A stretch of 64,000 bases of DNA from G965222535 sp965222535. GTDB taxonomy: Bacteria; Pseudomonadota; Gammaproteobacteria; HK1. Below, in pieces: positions 18,606 to 28,109 of the stretch. The DNA is taken from NCBI GenBank assembly GCA_965222535.1, contig OZ244957.1:1240001-1304000 (forward strand), read 5' to 3'. The position numbers and the translations under genes were made by a program. Numbering within the stretch: the stretch's first letter is position 1; every line of letters begins with the position of its first letter. The notes beneath the pieces were generated by a model. It was not told the DNA's origin and ran no database searches. It worked only from the letters and a program-made list of their open reading frames with translations.

Positions 18606-19024
18606 AACATCCCGAGTTCCAGCTTTGCCGCTTCGGTCATCCGATCCATCGACCACGGCGGTTCCCATACGATCTCTACCGTAGCCGATTCGATGCCCTC
18701 AAGCTGCTGTATGCTCTGTTCAACCCATTCGGGGAAGGTTTGCGCCACCGGGCACCCTGGGGTGGTCAGGGTCATGATGATCTCTACTTCTGTTTGGCTT
18801 TTGAAACCGATCCCATAGATCAAACCCAAATCATAAATATTAACCGGAATCTCGGGGTCATAGATGCTCTTCAGGGCATCAATTACCTGCTCTTTCAATG
18901 CGCTGTAGTCATCGTCGTTGAGCGCCGTTCTCTGAGGTTCCAGAGCTTGGCTGGGAAGGAGAGGTTCCGGTTCTAGAGCTTGGGGTTCCAGCGGAAGGTT
19001 ATCTTGAATTTGATCGGAATCCAT
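18602..19024 (-). CDS. sufT: SufT / MIP18 (DUF59) family Fe-S assembly protein
   Basis: This 140-residue protein has a DUF59 domain over the last 100 residues: VIDALKSIYDPEIPVNIYDL, GLIYGIGF, MTLTTPGCPVAQTFPEWVEQ and VEIVWEPPWSMDRMTEAAK. SufT-type proteins take part in Fe-S cluster maturation. The first 40 residues are an acidic, Leu/Glu/Pro-repetitive tail (LEPQALEPEPLLPSQALEPQ) not seen in most homologues. A GAGGTGG box precedes the ATG at 19024. The gene follows sufS by about 40 bp and overlaps the ferredoxin gene by four bases. Confidence 0.9.
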   Translation of the reverse strand: MDSDQIQDNLPLEPQALEPEPLLPSQALEPQRTALNDDDYSALKEQVIDALKSIYDPEIPVNIYDLGLIYGIGFKSQTEVEIIMTLTTPGCPVAQTFPEWVEQSIQQLEGIESATVEIVWEPPWSMDRMTEAAKLELGML

Positions 19025-19063
19025 GGTTGTCCACCTCGCAAATGTTCGCCACGCACGCGCTCA

Positions 19064-20347
19064 TCACGCGCGCGCAATGTGTCCGAATAGCTGCCGCACT
19101 TTCTGTATTCCCGCGTATAATTTATCGATGTCTTCGTAGGTGTTATACAGTGCCAGCGATGCCCTAGCGGTGGCGGGCACCTGGAAACGCGCCATCAATG
19201 GCATCGCACAATGATGGCCAGTGCGGATCGCGACTCCAGCCTGATCGAGCAACACCCCTACATCGTGCGTGTGAATGCCGGCAAGGATGAACGACACGAT
19301 CGCCAATTTTTCTGCCGCAGTGCCAATAATACGCAGCCCGGGTATGGTTGAAAGTTTTTCGCTGGCGTATGCCAATAGGCCCTGTTCATACTCCCTGACA
19401 GCGCCGAGGTCTAGGGTGTTGATGAATCGGAAGGCTTCCGCCATACCAACCACCCCGGCAATGTTTGGCGTACCGGCTTCGAATTTATACGGCAAGTCAT
19501 TCCATGTACTGCGCTCAAGGCTAACATTGCGGATCATGTTGCCACCACCTTGGTAAGGTGGCATCGCCTCCAGCAGCGCCTTACGTCCATACAATACGCC
19601 GCAACCGGTAGGGCCAAAGATTTTATGCGCTGAGAAGGCATAGAAATCGCAGCCAAGCGCAGCGACATCCAAGGGAGTATGGAAGATCCCCTGAGCGCCG
19701 TCAAAGAGCGTCGCGGCATTGACCTGCTTGGCTGCGGCGACAATATCCGCGATCGGGTTAACTGAACCGAGCACATTCGACGCATGGCTCAGCGCCACTA
19801 CCCGGGTGCGTTCATCGAGCAGTTTGACATAGGCATCCAGGTCCAAGGATCCATCGTCCCATACTGGTGCTACGCGCAGTTCAGCACCGCTCTGGTCGCG
19901 CAGTATTTGCCATGGAACGATGTTGGAGTGATGCTCCGCTACCGAGATGATCAGATTGTCGCCCGGCTTCAAGAGCGGACGAGCATACGCCTGCGCAACT
20001 AAATTTATGCTCTCAGTGGTCCCCTTGGTGAAGATGATTTCTTCAGCGGCTGCGGCATTAATAAACGCTCGCACCAGCTCGCGGGCGTCTTCGTAGTGCT
20101 TCGTCGCCCGATCACCGAGAGCATGCGCACCACGGTGTATATTGGCATTGTCGCGCATATAGTAGCCCGCTATCGCGTCTATCACGCGCTGCGGTTTCTG
20201 GCTGGTGGCGGCGCTGTCGAGATAGACCAGCGGCTGACCATTGACTTCCTGCGCCAACACTGGAAATTGCGACCTCATCGACTGCGCGTCAAAATGACTG
20301 CGCGATTGGTGCTCTGGTGGCGTTGTCTGGTGGGGAGAAGTTGTCAT
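19064..20347 (-). CDS. sufS: Cysteine desulfurase SufS
   Basis: PLP enzyme that takes sulfur from L-cysteine for Fe-S cluster assembly. It shows FPVLAQEVNGQPLVYLDSAA, RGAHALGDRATKHYE, the PLP lysine in AFSAHKIFGPTGCGVLYG and the catalytic cysteine in AIRTGHHCAMPLM, all typical of group II desulfurases. The ATG at 20347 gives 427 residues; the frame also has a GTG at 20368. sufB, sufC and sufD are not upstream here: the preceding 700 bp hold a type A repeat and no gene, so the usual suf operon seems split. Confidence 0.94.
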   Translation of the reverse strand: MTTSPHQTTPPEHQSRSHFDAQSMRSQFPVLAQEVNGQPLVYLDSAATSQKPQRVIDAIAGYYMRDNANIHRGAHALGDRATKHYEDARELVRAFINAAAAEEIIFTKGTTESINLVAQAYARPLLKPGDNLIISVAEHHSNIVPWQILRDQSGAELRVAPVWDDGSLDLDAYVKLLDERTRVVALSHASNVLGSVNPIADIVAAAKQVNAATLFDGAQGIFHTPLDVAALGCDFYAFSAHKIFGPTGCGVLYGRKALLEAMPPYQGGGNMIRNVSLERSTWNDLPYKFEAGTPNIAGVVGMAEAFRFINTLDLGAVREYEQGLLAYASEKLSTIPGLRIIGTAAEKLAIVSFILAGIHTHDVGVLLDQAGVAIRTGHHCAMPLMARFQVPATARASLALYNTYEDIDKLYAGIQKVRQLFGHIARA

Positions 20348-20400
20348 CGATCTACTTTTGCGGTGCACTCGGTAGAAGTGAGCTTGACTAGGGGTGGGTT

Positions 20401-20551
20401 ATCTGGGGGACGCTCGAAAAATCCTGAAATGGGATGTGGGGGAAGAGGTGCTAAGATAATTACGCAAGCCATTGATTAATATAGTATTCAGCAAATATAG
20501 CACGATGAGGGCACCTCGAAAAACCAGCCTCGCCAGTTTTTCGAGGTGCCC
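20401..20551. repeat. Type A repeat with complete hairpin
   Basis: The left edge GGGGGACGCTCGAAAAATCC and ATGGGATGTGGGGGAAGAGG precede an A+T-rich centre with CGCAAGCCATTGATTAATAT. The right hairpin at 20509-20551 is nearly perfect: GGGCACCTCGAAAAACCAG, loop CCTCG, CCAGTTTTTCGAGGTGCCC. T-rich 3' arms occur on both strands, as in a bidirectional terminator. Confidence 0.8.
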
Positions 20552-21069
20552 TTGAGCAGACAGTACCATGATTGGATCTATTAACGATGACCGCGCAATC
20601 TATCATCGGGCACTCTAGGTCCGCTTCAATATTAAAAGCGGCTCTTTTCCATGCCAGCGTTGCTGGTAGAGTGCCGGAATAGAGTCTGCCAGTTGAATTG
20701 TACACAATAATTAGGATAAACGCCCAGTCTTGTCCTGTATCCTGTGTAAGGGTAAGCTAAGAGATGTCAACACAAAGCTAAAATGTCCCCTTCAGAAATA
20801 CCCCTTGAGAACATTTCTGAATTTGCCACTGCCTGCGCCAAGCGGCTCCACGGATGATCAACTGGAGGCTCCCAACGGCGGTTTTGTCGTTGCCTTTGAG
20901 GTGCTTTGCCCTGCTTGCCGCTGTACCGACTTCTCGTTCGCTATCGCGACGGGGAAGCAAAGAGCAACAAAGTGGCAGGTGGTGAGGCTGAGGAATTAGC
21001 CCACAAGGGTAAGGGAGCATTTTCTGCTTCCGACCCAAGCGGGCTGGTTTGCTTATGCGTTTGATACAA
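20552..21069. other. Intergenic stretch before tRNA-Arg
   Basis: A plus-strand ORF of 89 codons (20730-20999) contains CPACRC but resembles no known family, and the minus-strand ORF over it runs into the tRNA. No gene or repeat is supported. Confidence 0.4.
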
Positions 21070-21146
21070 TGGCGCGCCCGGAGGGACTCGAACCCCCGAC
21101 ACCCAGGTTCGAAGCCTGGTACTCTATCCAACTGAGCTACGGGCGC
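21070..21146 (-). tRNA. tRNA-Arg (anticodon UCG)
   Basis: On the reverse strand acceptor arms GCGCCCG/CGGGCGC pair, the D-arm is GTAGCTCAGTTGGATAGAG, the anticodon stem CCAGG/CCTGG encloses CTTCGAA (anticodon TCG), and the T-arm is GGGGGTTCGAGTCCC. Discriminator G and encoded CCA follow. It lies two bases from the pyrF stop, downstream of that gene's direction. Confidence 0.96.
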
Positions 21147-21147
21147 G

Positions 21148-22125
21148 TTATGGATGACAACGATTACCCAAGGCCTTTCTTAACTGCGTTTGCAGTGCCT
21201 GCGCTTTAGCCGCCGAGGCCGTGGCAACCGCCTGCTGCCATGTTTCAAGCGCCTCGGCCCGGGTGACGTCAAAGGCGTACATAACACTTCTGGCGCTTAC
21301 TGCCAGAAAACCAAGCCCGCGCTTGTCGCTAGCCAGCGCGACGGCCTCCATACTACCGCCCTGAACCCCAATGCCCGGCATCAAAAACAATGCTTTCGGT
21401 GCTATCTTGCGCAACCTACGTACCGCATCGGGGTAGGTTGCACCGACCACTAGACCGACCCGTGAATAACCGCTTGCGCCAATCGCCTGCTCTCCCCACT
21501 TGGCCACCAGCACGCCCATTTGCTCAAACACCGTACGGACCTCGTGGCCCTCGTGGCGTATCGTCACATCCTGAAACTCCTCAGCCGACGGGTTGGACGT
21601 TTTCGCTAGAATAAACACACCCGCTGTTTTGCTGACACTGAGAAATGGCCGGATGCTATCCTCGCCAAGATAACCGTTTAGCGTTATAGCATCTGCGCGC
21701 CACGGATTGGGGGTATCAATGAACGGCCGGCGGGCGGCGAGCCACGCATTCGCATACGCACTCGCTGTGTGCCCAACATCATTTCTTTTGCCATCAAAAA
21801 TAACCGGCAGGTCATTGTCCCGAAGGTATGTCAGCGTCTTTTCCAACGCCGCAAGGCCGGCTCTTCCATACTGCTCATAAAATGCCGCTTGTGGCTTGAA
21901 CGCCGCCGCAAACGGTGCCGTACTATCGATCAATACACGGTTAAATTCAAAGATAGTCTCTTCAATTGTGCGGTGCTTCGCCAAGACCTGACGCTGCAAG
22001 CATTGGGGGAATTGACTCAACTCCGGATCCAGTCCAACGGCCAGCCACGAACCGATTTCAGTGCATCGCTCAATAATGCGATCAGCAAAGTGTTGCGCTC
22101 GGGCTGTTGTCTTTTCATTAGCCAT
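21148..22125 (-). CDS. pyrF: Orotidine 5'-phosphate decarboxylase (PyrF subfamily 2)
   Basis: Catalyses the last step of UMP synthesis. The 325-residue product has WLAVGLDPELSQFP, the catalytic Asp-Lys-Asp set in VIFDGKRNDVGHTASAYA, ILAKTSNPSAEEFQD, GLVVGATYPD and the phosphate-binding end FLMPGIGVQGG. These are features of the longer subfamily 2 type found in actinobacteria, myxobacteria and some gammaproteobacteria. It is somewhat longer than most because of an Ala/Gln-rich C-terminal helix. It lies 126 bp downstream of argJ and could share its transcript. Confidence 0.94.
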   Translation of the reverse strand: MANEKTTARAQHFADRIIERCTEIGSWLAVGLDPELSQFPQCLQRQVLAKHRTIEETIFEFNRVLIDSTAPFAAAFKPQAAFYEQYGRAGLAALEKTLTYLRDNDLPVIFDGKRNDVGHTASAYANAWLAARRPFIDTPNPWRADAITLNGYLGEDSIRPFLSVSKTAGVFILAKTSNPSAEEFQDVTIRHEGHEVRTVFEQMGVLVAKWGEQAIGASGYSRVGLVVGATYPDAVRRLRKIAPKALFLMPGIGVQGGSMEAVALASDKRGLGFLAVSARSVMYAFDVTRAEALETWQQAVATASAAKAQALQTQLRKALGNRCHP

Positions 22126-22251
22126 CGGTGGTCACTTAGCGATTTGATGCACTCGCCTAAAAAACACCCATCAGGGTACCATTCCAGCAATATAACACCC
22201 TAATACGGTGCCCCATTGTCCCGCTTCAGCCGCTGCTGCTAAGCGCAGGGT

Positions 22252-23481
22252 TCAACTGCGATAACTGGCATTGATGGAGACGTAGTCGTGGGATAGATCG
22301 CAGGTGTAAACCGTCTCTGTTGCACTGCCGCGTCCGAGTTCAACGACAATATGCAACGAAGCCGCCGCCATCACCGCGCTACCGGCTGCTTCGCTATACG
22401 ACGCTGCCCGTTGCCCAGCATACACGATCGCCACATCGTTGATCGACACATGCACGCACGAAGGATCGAGCGCCGTCAACCCGGACTTGCCAATCGCCAT
22501 GATCAATCGCCCCCAATTCGCATCATTTGAGAACAACATGGTTTTAACCAGCATTGAGTCAGCGATAGCATAGGCGACCGCGAGGGACTCACTGCTATCT
22601 TTTCCGCCGCACACTTCCACTATTACAAACTTGGTCGCGCCTTCGCCATCGCGCACGATGGCCAACGCAAGATCATGGCACAAGCGCTGCAAAACGTTGC
22701 GCAAGACTGCATAGTCGGCGCTGCCAGTGGTAGCGACCTGCGGTGCGCCACTGCCGCCAGTTGCAGCACAAGCACAAGCGTCATTGGTTGACGTGTCCCC
22801 ATCTACGGTGATGCGATTGAAGCTGCTGTTAACGGCCTCGCTAAGGGCCGTTTGCAGGATCGCGGGCGAACAACCGGCGTCGGTGGCGATAAACGCCAGC
22901 ATCGTCGCCATATTCGGTTGGATCATGCCCGCGCCTTTGGCAATCCCCGTCATCGTACACGCTATCCCACCGATCTCGAAGCGATAACTCCCGCTTTTGA
23001 TGCATGTATCGGTGGTGCGTATCGCATCGCCCGCAGCCTCCCAGTGTTGCTCGTCCAGACCAGCGACTAGGCGCGGGATAGCGCTTTCATACGGTGCAAC
23101 ATCCAACTCCTCACCGATAACACCGGTAGAAAACGGCAGCACCGCCGTGGCTTTGGCAGCGCAATGGTAAGCTACGCGCTGGCAACAATATTTAGCGGCT
23201 TCAATCCCTGCTTGCCCGGTGGCGGCGTTGGCGTTGCCGGCGTTGACAAGCCAATACCGCGGCGGCTGTGTATCGCCCTCGGCTAAATGCTCAGCGGCAA
23301 CCAACACTGGTGCTGCACGAAACGCATTGCGCGTAAATACCGCCGCCACTGCTGAACCGGATTGCAGTTCAAAGAGGGTCAAATTAGGGCGCTGTTGCCG
23401 CCCCTCACCCAACGTAGTAACCGCAATGCGCACCCCTCGCACGGGTGATAATCTGATCGATGCTGGTTCAACTGCTGGCAT
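22252..23481 (-). CDS. argJ: Bifunctional ornithine acetyltransferase / N-acetylglutamate synthase
   Basis: Recycles the acetyl group in arginine synthesis. The frame is open to 23529, but the ATG at 23481 (MPAVEPASIRLSPVRGVRIA) overlaps the secA stop codon by one base (TAATG), which marks it as the coupled start and gives 409 residues. FSTGVIGE, the self-cleavage site in KGAGMIQPNMATMLAF (nucleophile Thr of MATML), NRITVDGDTSTNDA and FSNDANWGR are all present. Coupling of argJ to secA is recorded in several gammaproteobacteria. Confidence 0.95.
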   Translation of the reverse strand: MPAVEPASIRLSPVRGVRIAVTTLGEGRQQRPNLTLFELQSGSAVAAVFTRNAFRAAPVLVAAEHLAEGDTQPPRYWLVNAGNANAATGQAGIEAAKYCCQRVAYHCAAKATAVLPFSTGVIGEELDVAPYESAIPRLVAGLDEQHWEAAGDAIRTTDTCIKSGSYRFEIGGIACTMTGIAKGAGMIQPNMATMLAFIATDAGCSPAILQTALSEAVNSSFNRITVDGDTSTNDACACAATGGSGAPQVATTGSADYAVLRNVLQRLCHDLALAIVRDGEGATKFVIVEVCGGKDSSESLAVAYAIADSMLVKTMLFSNDANWGRLIMAIGKSGLTALDPSCVHVSINDVAIVYAGQRAASYSEAAGSAVMAAASLHIVVELGRGSATETVYTCDLSHDYVSINASYRS

Positions 23482-26222
23482 TATTGCAGCCTTCCATGGC
23501 AATGCTTGAATTTTTTTCCTGAACCACACGGGCAGAGTTCATTACGACCGATCTTACGCTGCATCCTGATATAGGGTTTAGCCACCTCGGACGTGCCCGC
23601 CTCAGCACCGTCGCCGGTAGCCATTGGCTTTGGCTCTTCTTTATGGTGTTCGGCACCCGTTTCTGATGGCGCAGCGGCGTGTCGTGCTTCAACGGCTTGC
23701 GGGCGCTGGTGCTCGGCTTCTATGGCGGCGATTTGCTCGACTGTCGGCATCGTTACGTGTGCCAAATAGCGAATCACCTCCTGTTTGATGAGCACGCTGA
23801 GCCGCTGAAACATCTCAAACGCCTCGCGCTTGTACTCTTGCTTCGGGTTTTTTTGTGCATAGCCGCGTAAGCCGATAACCTGACGTAGGTGATCCATCGA
23901 CACCAAGTGCTCCTTCCATAAGTGATCGAGTACATGCAGCATAATCAGTTTTTCATATTGCCGCAGGCGCTTTGGATCAATGCGCTCTTGTTGTTGCTGT
24001 TTGTCCTCCAGCATCTCAAGGATACGCTGCTTGATGGTTTCTTCATACCACTGATTGTCTTGATCGGCTTCAAGCCATTGACTGATCGTGCACTCAAGTT
24101 CGAAATCATGCTTCAAAGCCTGCTCAAGCGTTGCGAGATCCCATTCTTCTTCCATACTTTTAGGTGGTATGCAACTGTCCAACAGGTGATTGATATGCTC
24201 TTCACGTAAGGTCTTGATGCGCTCAGAAATATCCTCTTCCGACATCAATTCGTTACGCAGCGCATAGACTTCTTTTCGCTGTTCGTTAGCAACGTCATCG
24301 TATTCCAGTAATTGCTTGCGCATATCAAAGTTGAAAGCCTCGACCTTGCGCTGTGCATTTTCAATCGCCTTGGTGACTAGCGTGTGTTCAATCGCTTCGC
24401 CTTCTTCCATGCCCAGTTTCTTCATCAGCGCTGCTACCCGATCTGATGCAAAACGGCGCATCAGATCGTCCTCTAGAGCCAGATAAAAACGCGATGAGCC
24501 AGGATCTCCCTGACGCCCAGAGCGCCCTCTTAGCTGATTGTCGATGCGCCGTGAATCATGCCGCTCAGTACCAATAATATGCAAACCACTCGCCGCCAAA
24601 ACCGCTTCGTGGCGCTGTCGCCAATCGGACTGGATCGCCGCAACTGCAGCATCGTCGGCAGCAGCAGCTAACTCGTCCTTGCTGCTGCCGCCAAGAACGA
24701 TGTCGGTACCGCGGCCGGCCATGTTTGTTGCAATCGTAACCGCCCCCGAACGTCCCGCTGCGGCAATGACCTGCGCCTCCCGTTGGTGCTGTTTGGCATT
24801 CAACACCTGATGCTCAATACCCTGCTTGCGTAACAGGCGTGACAAGTGCTCAGAGGTCTCAATTGAAGTCGTCCCGACCAGCACCGGCTGTTGTAGGCTG
24901 TGGCAATCGCAGATATCTTCAATCACCGCATTGAATTTATCAGCTTTAGTTAAATACACTAAATCGGATAAATCCTCTCTTATCATCGGCATATGGGTTG
25001 GGATAACAATCACCTCCAAACCGTAAATCTGGAAAAATTCCTGCGCTTCAGTTTCAGCTGTTCCCGTCATGCCCGCGATTTTGTCGTACAGGCGAAAATA
25101 GTTCTGGAATGTAATAGAGGCTAAGGTTTGGTTCTCATTTTGTATTGCTACGCCTTCTTTAGCCTCTATTGCCTGATGCAAACCATCCGACCAACGCCGT
25201 CCCGGCATCGTACGGCCGGTAAATTCATCGACAATAATCACCTCACCATTACGCACAATATAATCCACATTGCGGGCGAACAGCACCTGCGACCGAAGGC
25301 AGGCGTCTAGGTGATGGCATAACGTAACATTCGCGGCGTCATACAAATTGTCGTTGGAGTTCAGTATGCCAGCGCTAACCAGCAGCTCTTCAACCCGCTG
25401 ATTACCGTTATCGGTCAGGTGGATCTGGCGATGTTTCTCATCAACAGTGAAATCACCCGCACCGTCCTCTTCGATCTGCCGCTCAAGATGCTGGGTTATT
25501 TTATTGATTCGTATGTACAGGTCTGAGCTTTCATCGGTCGGACCAGAAATAATCAATGGTGTCCTAGCTTCATCAATTAAAATCGAATCCACCTCATCGA
25601 TGATCGCAAAACTAAGCTCCCCCTGCATCCGATCGACGGCACGGAAAGCCATGTTGTCGCGCAAATAATCAAATCCAAATTCGTTGTTGGTTCCGTAAAC
25701 GATATCGCAGGCATACGCTCTGCGCTTGGCCTCCAGAGCCATATTCGGTGCCACAACCCCCACTGACATGCCGAGAAAACGATAAATCTCTCCCATCCAC
25801 TCAGCATCGCGATTGGCCAGATAATCGTTAACTGTAACGATATGGATGCCACTGCCGCTGAGCGCATTCAGATAGGCCGCCAGCGTAGCCACTAGGGTCT
25901 TGCCTTCCCCTGTGCGCATTTCAGCGATTTTACCCTGATGTAATGCGATACCGCCGATCATCTGCACATCAAAATGTCGCATCTGCAGCGTTCTTTGCGC
26001 TGCTTCACGCACGACCGCGAAGGCTTCCGGTAATAGCTTCTCTAAGGGTTCTCCGGCCCGGTAACGGGCTTGCAGTTGGGGCGTCAGCGCCCTTAAACCG
26101 GCATCGTCGAGCGCCTGCATGCGCGGCTCCAACTGGTTAATTGAAGTTAAACCGCGCCGCATGGTCTTGACCATGCGGTCGTTACGACTACCGATAATTT
26201 TTTTCAACGTATTGAAGATCAT
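23481..26222 (-). CDS. secA: Protein translocase subunit SecA
   Basis: The motor ATPase of the Sec pathway, at the cytoplasmic face of the membrane. At 913 residues it matches E. coli SecA (901). Visible are IGSRNDRMVKTMRRGLTSIN, Walker A EMRTGEGKTLVATL, DEVDSILIDEARTPLIISGP, the preprotein cross-linking region, TNMAGRGTDIVLGG and LRGRSGRQGDPGSSRFYLAL. At the end is the zinc-binding SEC-C motif CPCGSGKKFKHCH. The start ATG 26222 gives the usual N-terminus MIFNTLKKIIGSRNDR. Confidence 0.97.
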   Translation of the reverse strand: MIFNTLKKIIGSRNDRMVKTMRRGLTSINQLEPRMQALDDAGLRALTPQLQARYRAGEPLEKLLPEAFAVVREAAQRTLQMRHFDVQMIGGIALHQGKIAEMRTGEGKTLVATLAAYLNALSGSGIHIVTVNDYLANRDAEWMGEIYRFLGMSVGVVAPNMALEAKRRAYACDIVYGTNNEFGFDYLRDNMAFRAVDRMQGELSFAIIDEVDSILIDEARTPLIISGPTDESSDLYIRINKITQHLERQIEEDGAGDFTVDEKHRQIHLTDNGNQRVEELLVSAGILNSNDNLYDAANVTLCHHLDACLRSQVLFARNVDYIVRNGEVIIVDEFTGRTMPGRRWSDGLHQAIEAKEGVAIQNENQTLASITFQNYFRLYDKIAGMTGTAETEAQEFFQIYGLEVIVIPTHMPMIREDLSDLVYLTKADKFNAVIEDICDCHSLQQPVLVGTTSIETSEHLSRLLRKQGIEHQVLNAKQHQREAQVIAAAGRSGAVTIATNMAGRGTDIVLGGSSKDELAAAADDAAVAAIQSDWRQRHEAVLAASGLHIIGTERHDSRRIDNQLRGRSGRQGDPGSSRFYLALEDDLMRRFASDRVAALMKKLGMEEGEAIEHTLVTKAIENAQRKVEAFNFDMRKQLLEYDDVANEQRKEVYALRNELMSEEDISERIKTLREEHINHLLDSCIPPKSMEEEWDLATLEQALKHDFELECTISQWLEADQDNQWYEETIKQRILEMLEDKQQQQERIDPKRLRQYEKLIMLHVLDHLWKEHLVSMDHLRQVIGLRGYAQKNPKQEYKREAFEMFQRLSVLIKQEVIRYLAHVTMPTVEQIAAIEAEHQRPQAVEARHAAAPSETGAEHHKEEPKPMATGDGAEAGTSEVAKPYIRMQRKIGRNELCPCGSGKKFKHCHGRLQ

Positions 26223-26654
26223 TAATCGTAGATAGGTATTTTAACCAATAGCGAATGAAGAGACTGCGGGAGGAGCGTAGGCTTACTTTCGTGAGACTGA
26301 CCAAACCGTTCCAGCCGCAAAGGCAATTCTGCTGTTCATAACAATAGTTTTAAGTTTTTAAATCTAAAATGAAATTGTTTCTGTTATTAACGTTGTGGAT
26401 AATCCCGTTAGGGGCACTCGGTGAGTTTTGTTTGGCTGCCTTAAAAATGCCAGTGATAAGCTACAAAGTATAATATAATCGGTGGGTTATGTAGGCTCTG
26501 ATGGGTCTTTGTTGAGTAGTGTTTGGGTACCCTGGAATGCAACTTTGCGCTTGAAATGTTGTCTGTAACGTGGTTGTCAGCATGTGGATAATAGGTGACT
26601 AATTATCGCATCAACGTGCGTCCTGATTTTCCTGCACAGAATATCCACTGCTGA
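26223..26654. other. A+T-rich spacer between tilS and secA with two perfect DnaA-box sequences
   Basis: TGTGGATAA (reverse of the DnaA box TTATCCACA) occurs at 26394-26402 and 26583-26591 in a stretch rich in A/T runs. No gene is supported. The spacer lies upstream of secA and should hold its promoter. The boxes could be chance or DnaA control sites; dnaA, gidA and rpmH are not nearby, so an origin is not claimed. Confidence 0.45.
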
Positions 26655-28016
26655 TTAGCAGTGTTTTTCATCCTTTTTCCACAACAGCTTCCAGCCAAAT
26701 TGGTGTTCCTGATTGGCAACGCAGCTGGCGACTCCAAGTCCTGCTACTGCGATCAATTGCTTGTCGCGATAAACCAATGGCATGCAGTAGCGCTCCCACG
26801 GTGGGACAGCGTATTTTTGCCACAGGTCTTTTAGCGGTCGGGTTTTGCTTTCCATTGATAGTTTAAGACGCTCTCCACCTTGGCGAAAACGAACACACAA
26901 CGTTTGATTGGCGAGATTAGCATGCAGCAGCCCCGGGCCTTTGGTATATACAGCGCATAGTATGCCAGTAGGTAAAAAAAGCTGTACTGGCGGCGTCCAT
27001 AACCAATGTTTTACTCTAAGTGCTTTGGTTGCTGATTCTGATAGCGGGTTAACAAGATAAAGATACCTGCGGTAGCGCCGCACTTCGATGGTACTAAGCT
27101 GCATTAATGGCTCTCGATCAGGACCTGCCAATAATGCACTTTCTAACCATGTATTGAGCTGCTCTGAACGTGGATAAGGGTGCCCTTCCAGTTTAATCCA
27201 CAGACGGATCACAGCGCTGGCGCGCGGGCGTGGCAAGGTGGCTAAGGCATCGCAGCTTAAGGCATTCTGGCCGGGTGTACGTACTACCATCAGGTCCTCG
27301 GCGGCACGTGCTTTGAGAGCCTCGGCAGCGGTCTGCTGCAAGCGTGCGCTGCGTACCAGCGCCTTGGTAATACCTTGGTAGCGCTGTTTCAGTAAGGGCA
27401 CTAGGCGGTGCCGCACAAAAGCACGCGCTAAAGCCTGATCGACATTACTCGGATCATGCACAATACGCACCATAGGATAACGCTTCAGATAATTTGTGAT
27501 GGCCTCCTTTGTTACGTTAAGCAGTGGTCGATGCAGCCACCCCACCCCGAGTCGACGCCATACCGGCATCGCCGCCAACCCTTCCGGACCACTGCCGCGC
27601 AGCAATTGCAGTAGCACTGTTTCTGCTTGATCATCACCGTGGTGAGCGGTGCAAAACACCTCCTCATCGGCCAGCAAGCCTGCAATCGTAGCGTAACGCA
27701 TCTTGCGCGCTATCTCCTCTTTGCTGTTGCCAGCAACCTGGCGGACAGCAATCCGCTGTTCGTGGTACTCGATATCTAACCCAGAGCAAACGGTGCGGCA
27801 GTGCACAGCCCACGCATCCGCTTCCTTGTGTAAGCCGTGATGAATGTGTAGGGCGCTGATCAAGGGGCTTTGCGGTATCGATTTTATCCAAGAGCAAAAC
27901 AGATACAGCAAAGCGGTTGAATCAGCACCGCCGCTGAAGCCAATCCATATCCGTTTGCAGTGCTCTAGATTTTTAACCAGCGATGCAAAAGTGGTCTTGT
28001 CAAGGACAGTTTTCAT
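26655..28016 (-). CDS. tilS: tRNA(Ile)-lysidine synthase
   Basis: Converts C34 of tRNA-Ile(CAU) to lysidine. The PP-loop motif is seen in IWIGFSGGADSTALLYLF, followed by SALHIHHGLHKEADAW, FCTAHHGDDQAETVLLQLLRGSG and GLAAMP, then the MesJ/TilS C-terminal substrate domain with RFRQGGERL and PPWERYCMPLVYRDKQLIAV. Starting at the ATG 28016 (MKTVLDKTTFASLVKNLEHC) gives 453 residues, near E. coli TilS (432). The frame extends to 28094 without homologous sequence. Confidence 0.93.
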   Translation of the reverse strand: MKTVLDKTTFASLVKNLEHCKRIWIGFSGGADSTALLYLFCSWIKSIPQSPLISALHIHHGLHKEADAWAVHCRTVCSGLDIEYHEQRIAVRQVAGNSKEEIARKMRYATIAGLLADEEVFCTAHHGDDQAETVLLQLLRGSGPEGLAAMPVWRRLGVGWLHRPLLNVTKEAITNYLKRYPMVRIVHDPSNVDQALARAFVRHRLVPLLKQRYQGITKALVRSARLQQTAAEALKARAAEDLMVVRTPGQNALSCDALATLPRPRASAVIRLWIKLEGHPYPRSEQLNTWLESALLAGPDREPLMQLSTIEVRRYRRYLYLVNPLSESATKALRVKHWLWTPPVQLFLPTGILCAVYTKGPGLLHANLANQTLCVRFRQGGERLKLSMESKTRPLKDLWQKYAVPPWERYCMPLVYRDKQLIAVAGLGVASCVANQEHQFGWKLLWKKDEKHC

Positions 28017-28109
28017 GTCCCTTTTCCCAACAAGCTCACAATTTTTCGAGATGCCATTTCGTAAAAATAAGCTGCCAAGCGGCGGTAGCACCAACTGGGG
28101 CGGCCCTAC

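Noticed and set aside
20730..20999. ORF with CPACRC motif between sufS and tRNA-Arg
   Set aside because: A single CxxC-type motif in an otherwise unrecognisable 89-codon frame is not enough evidence for a gene.
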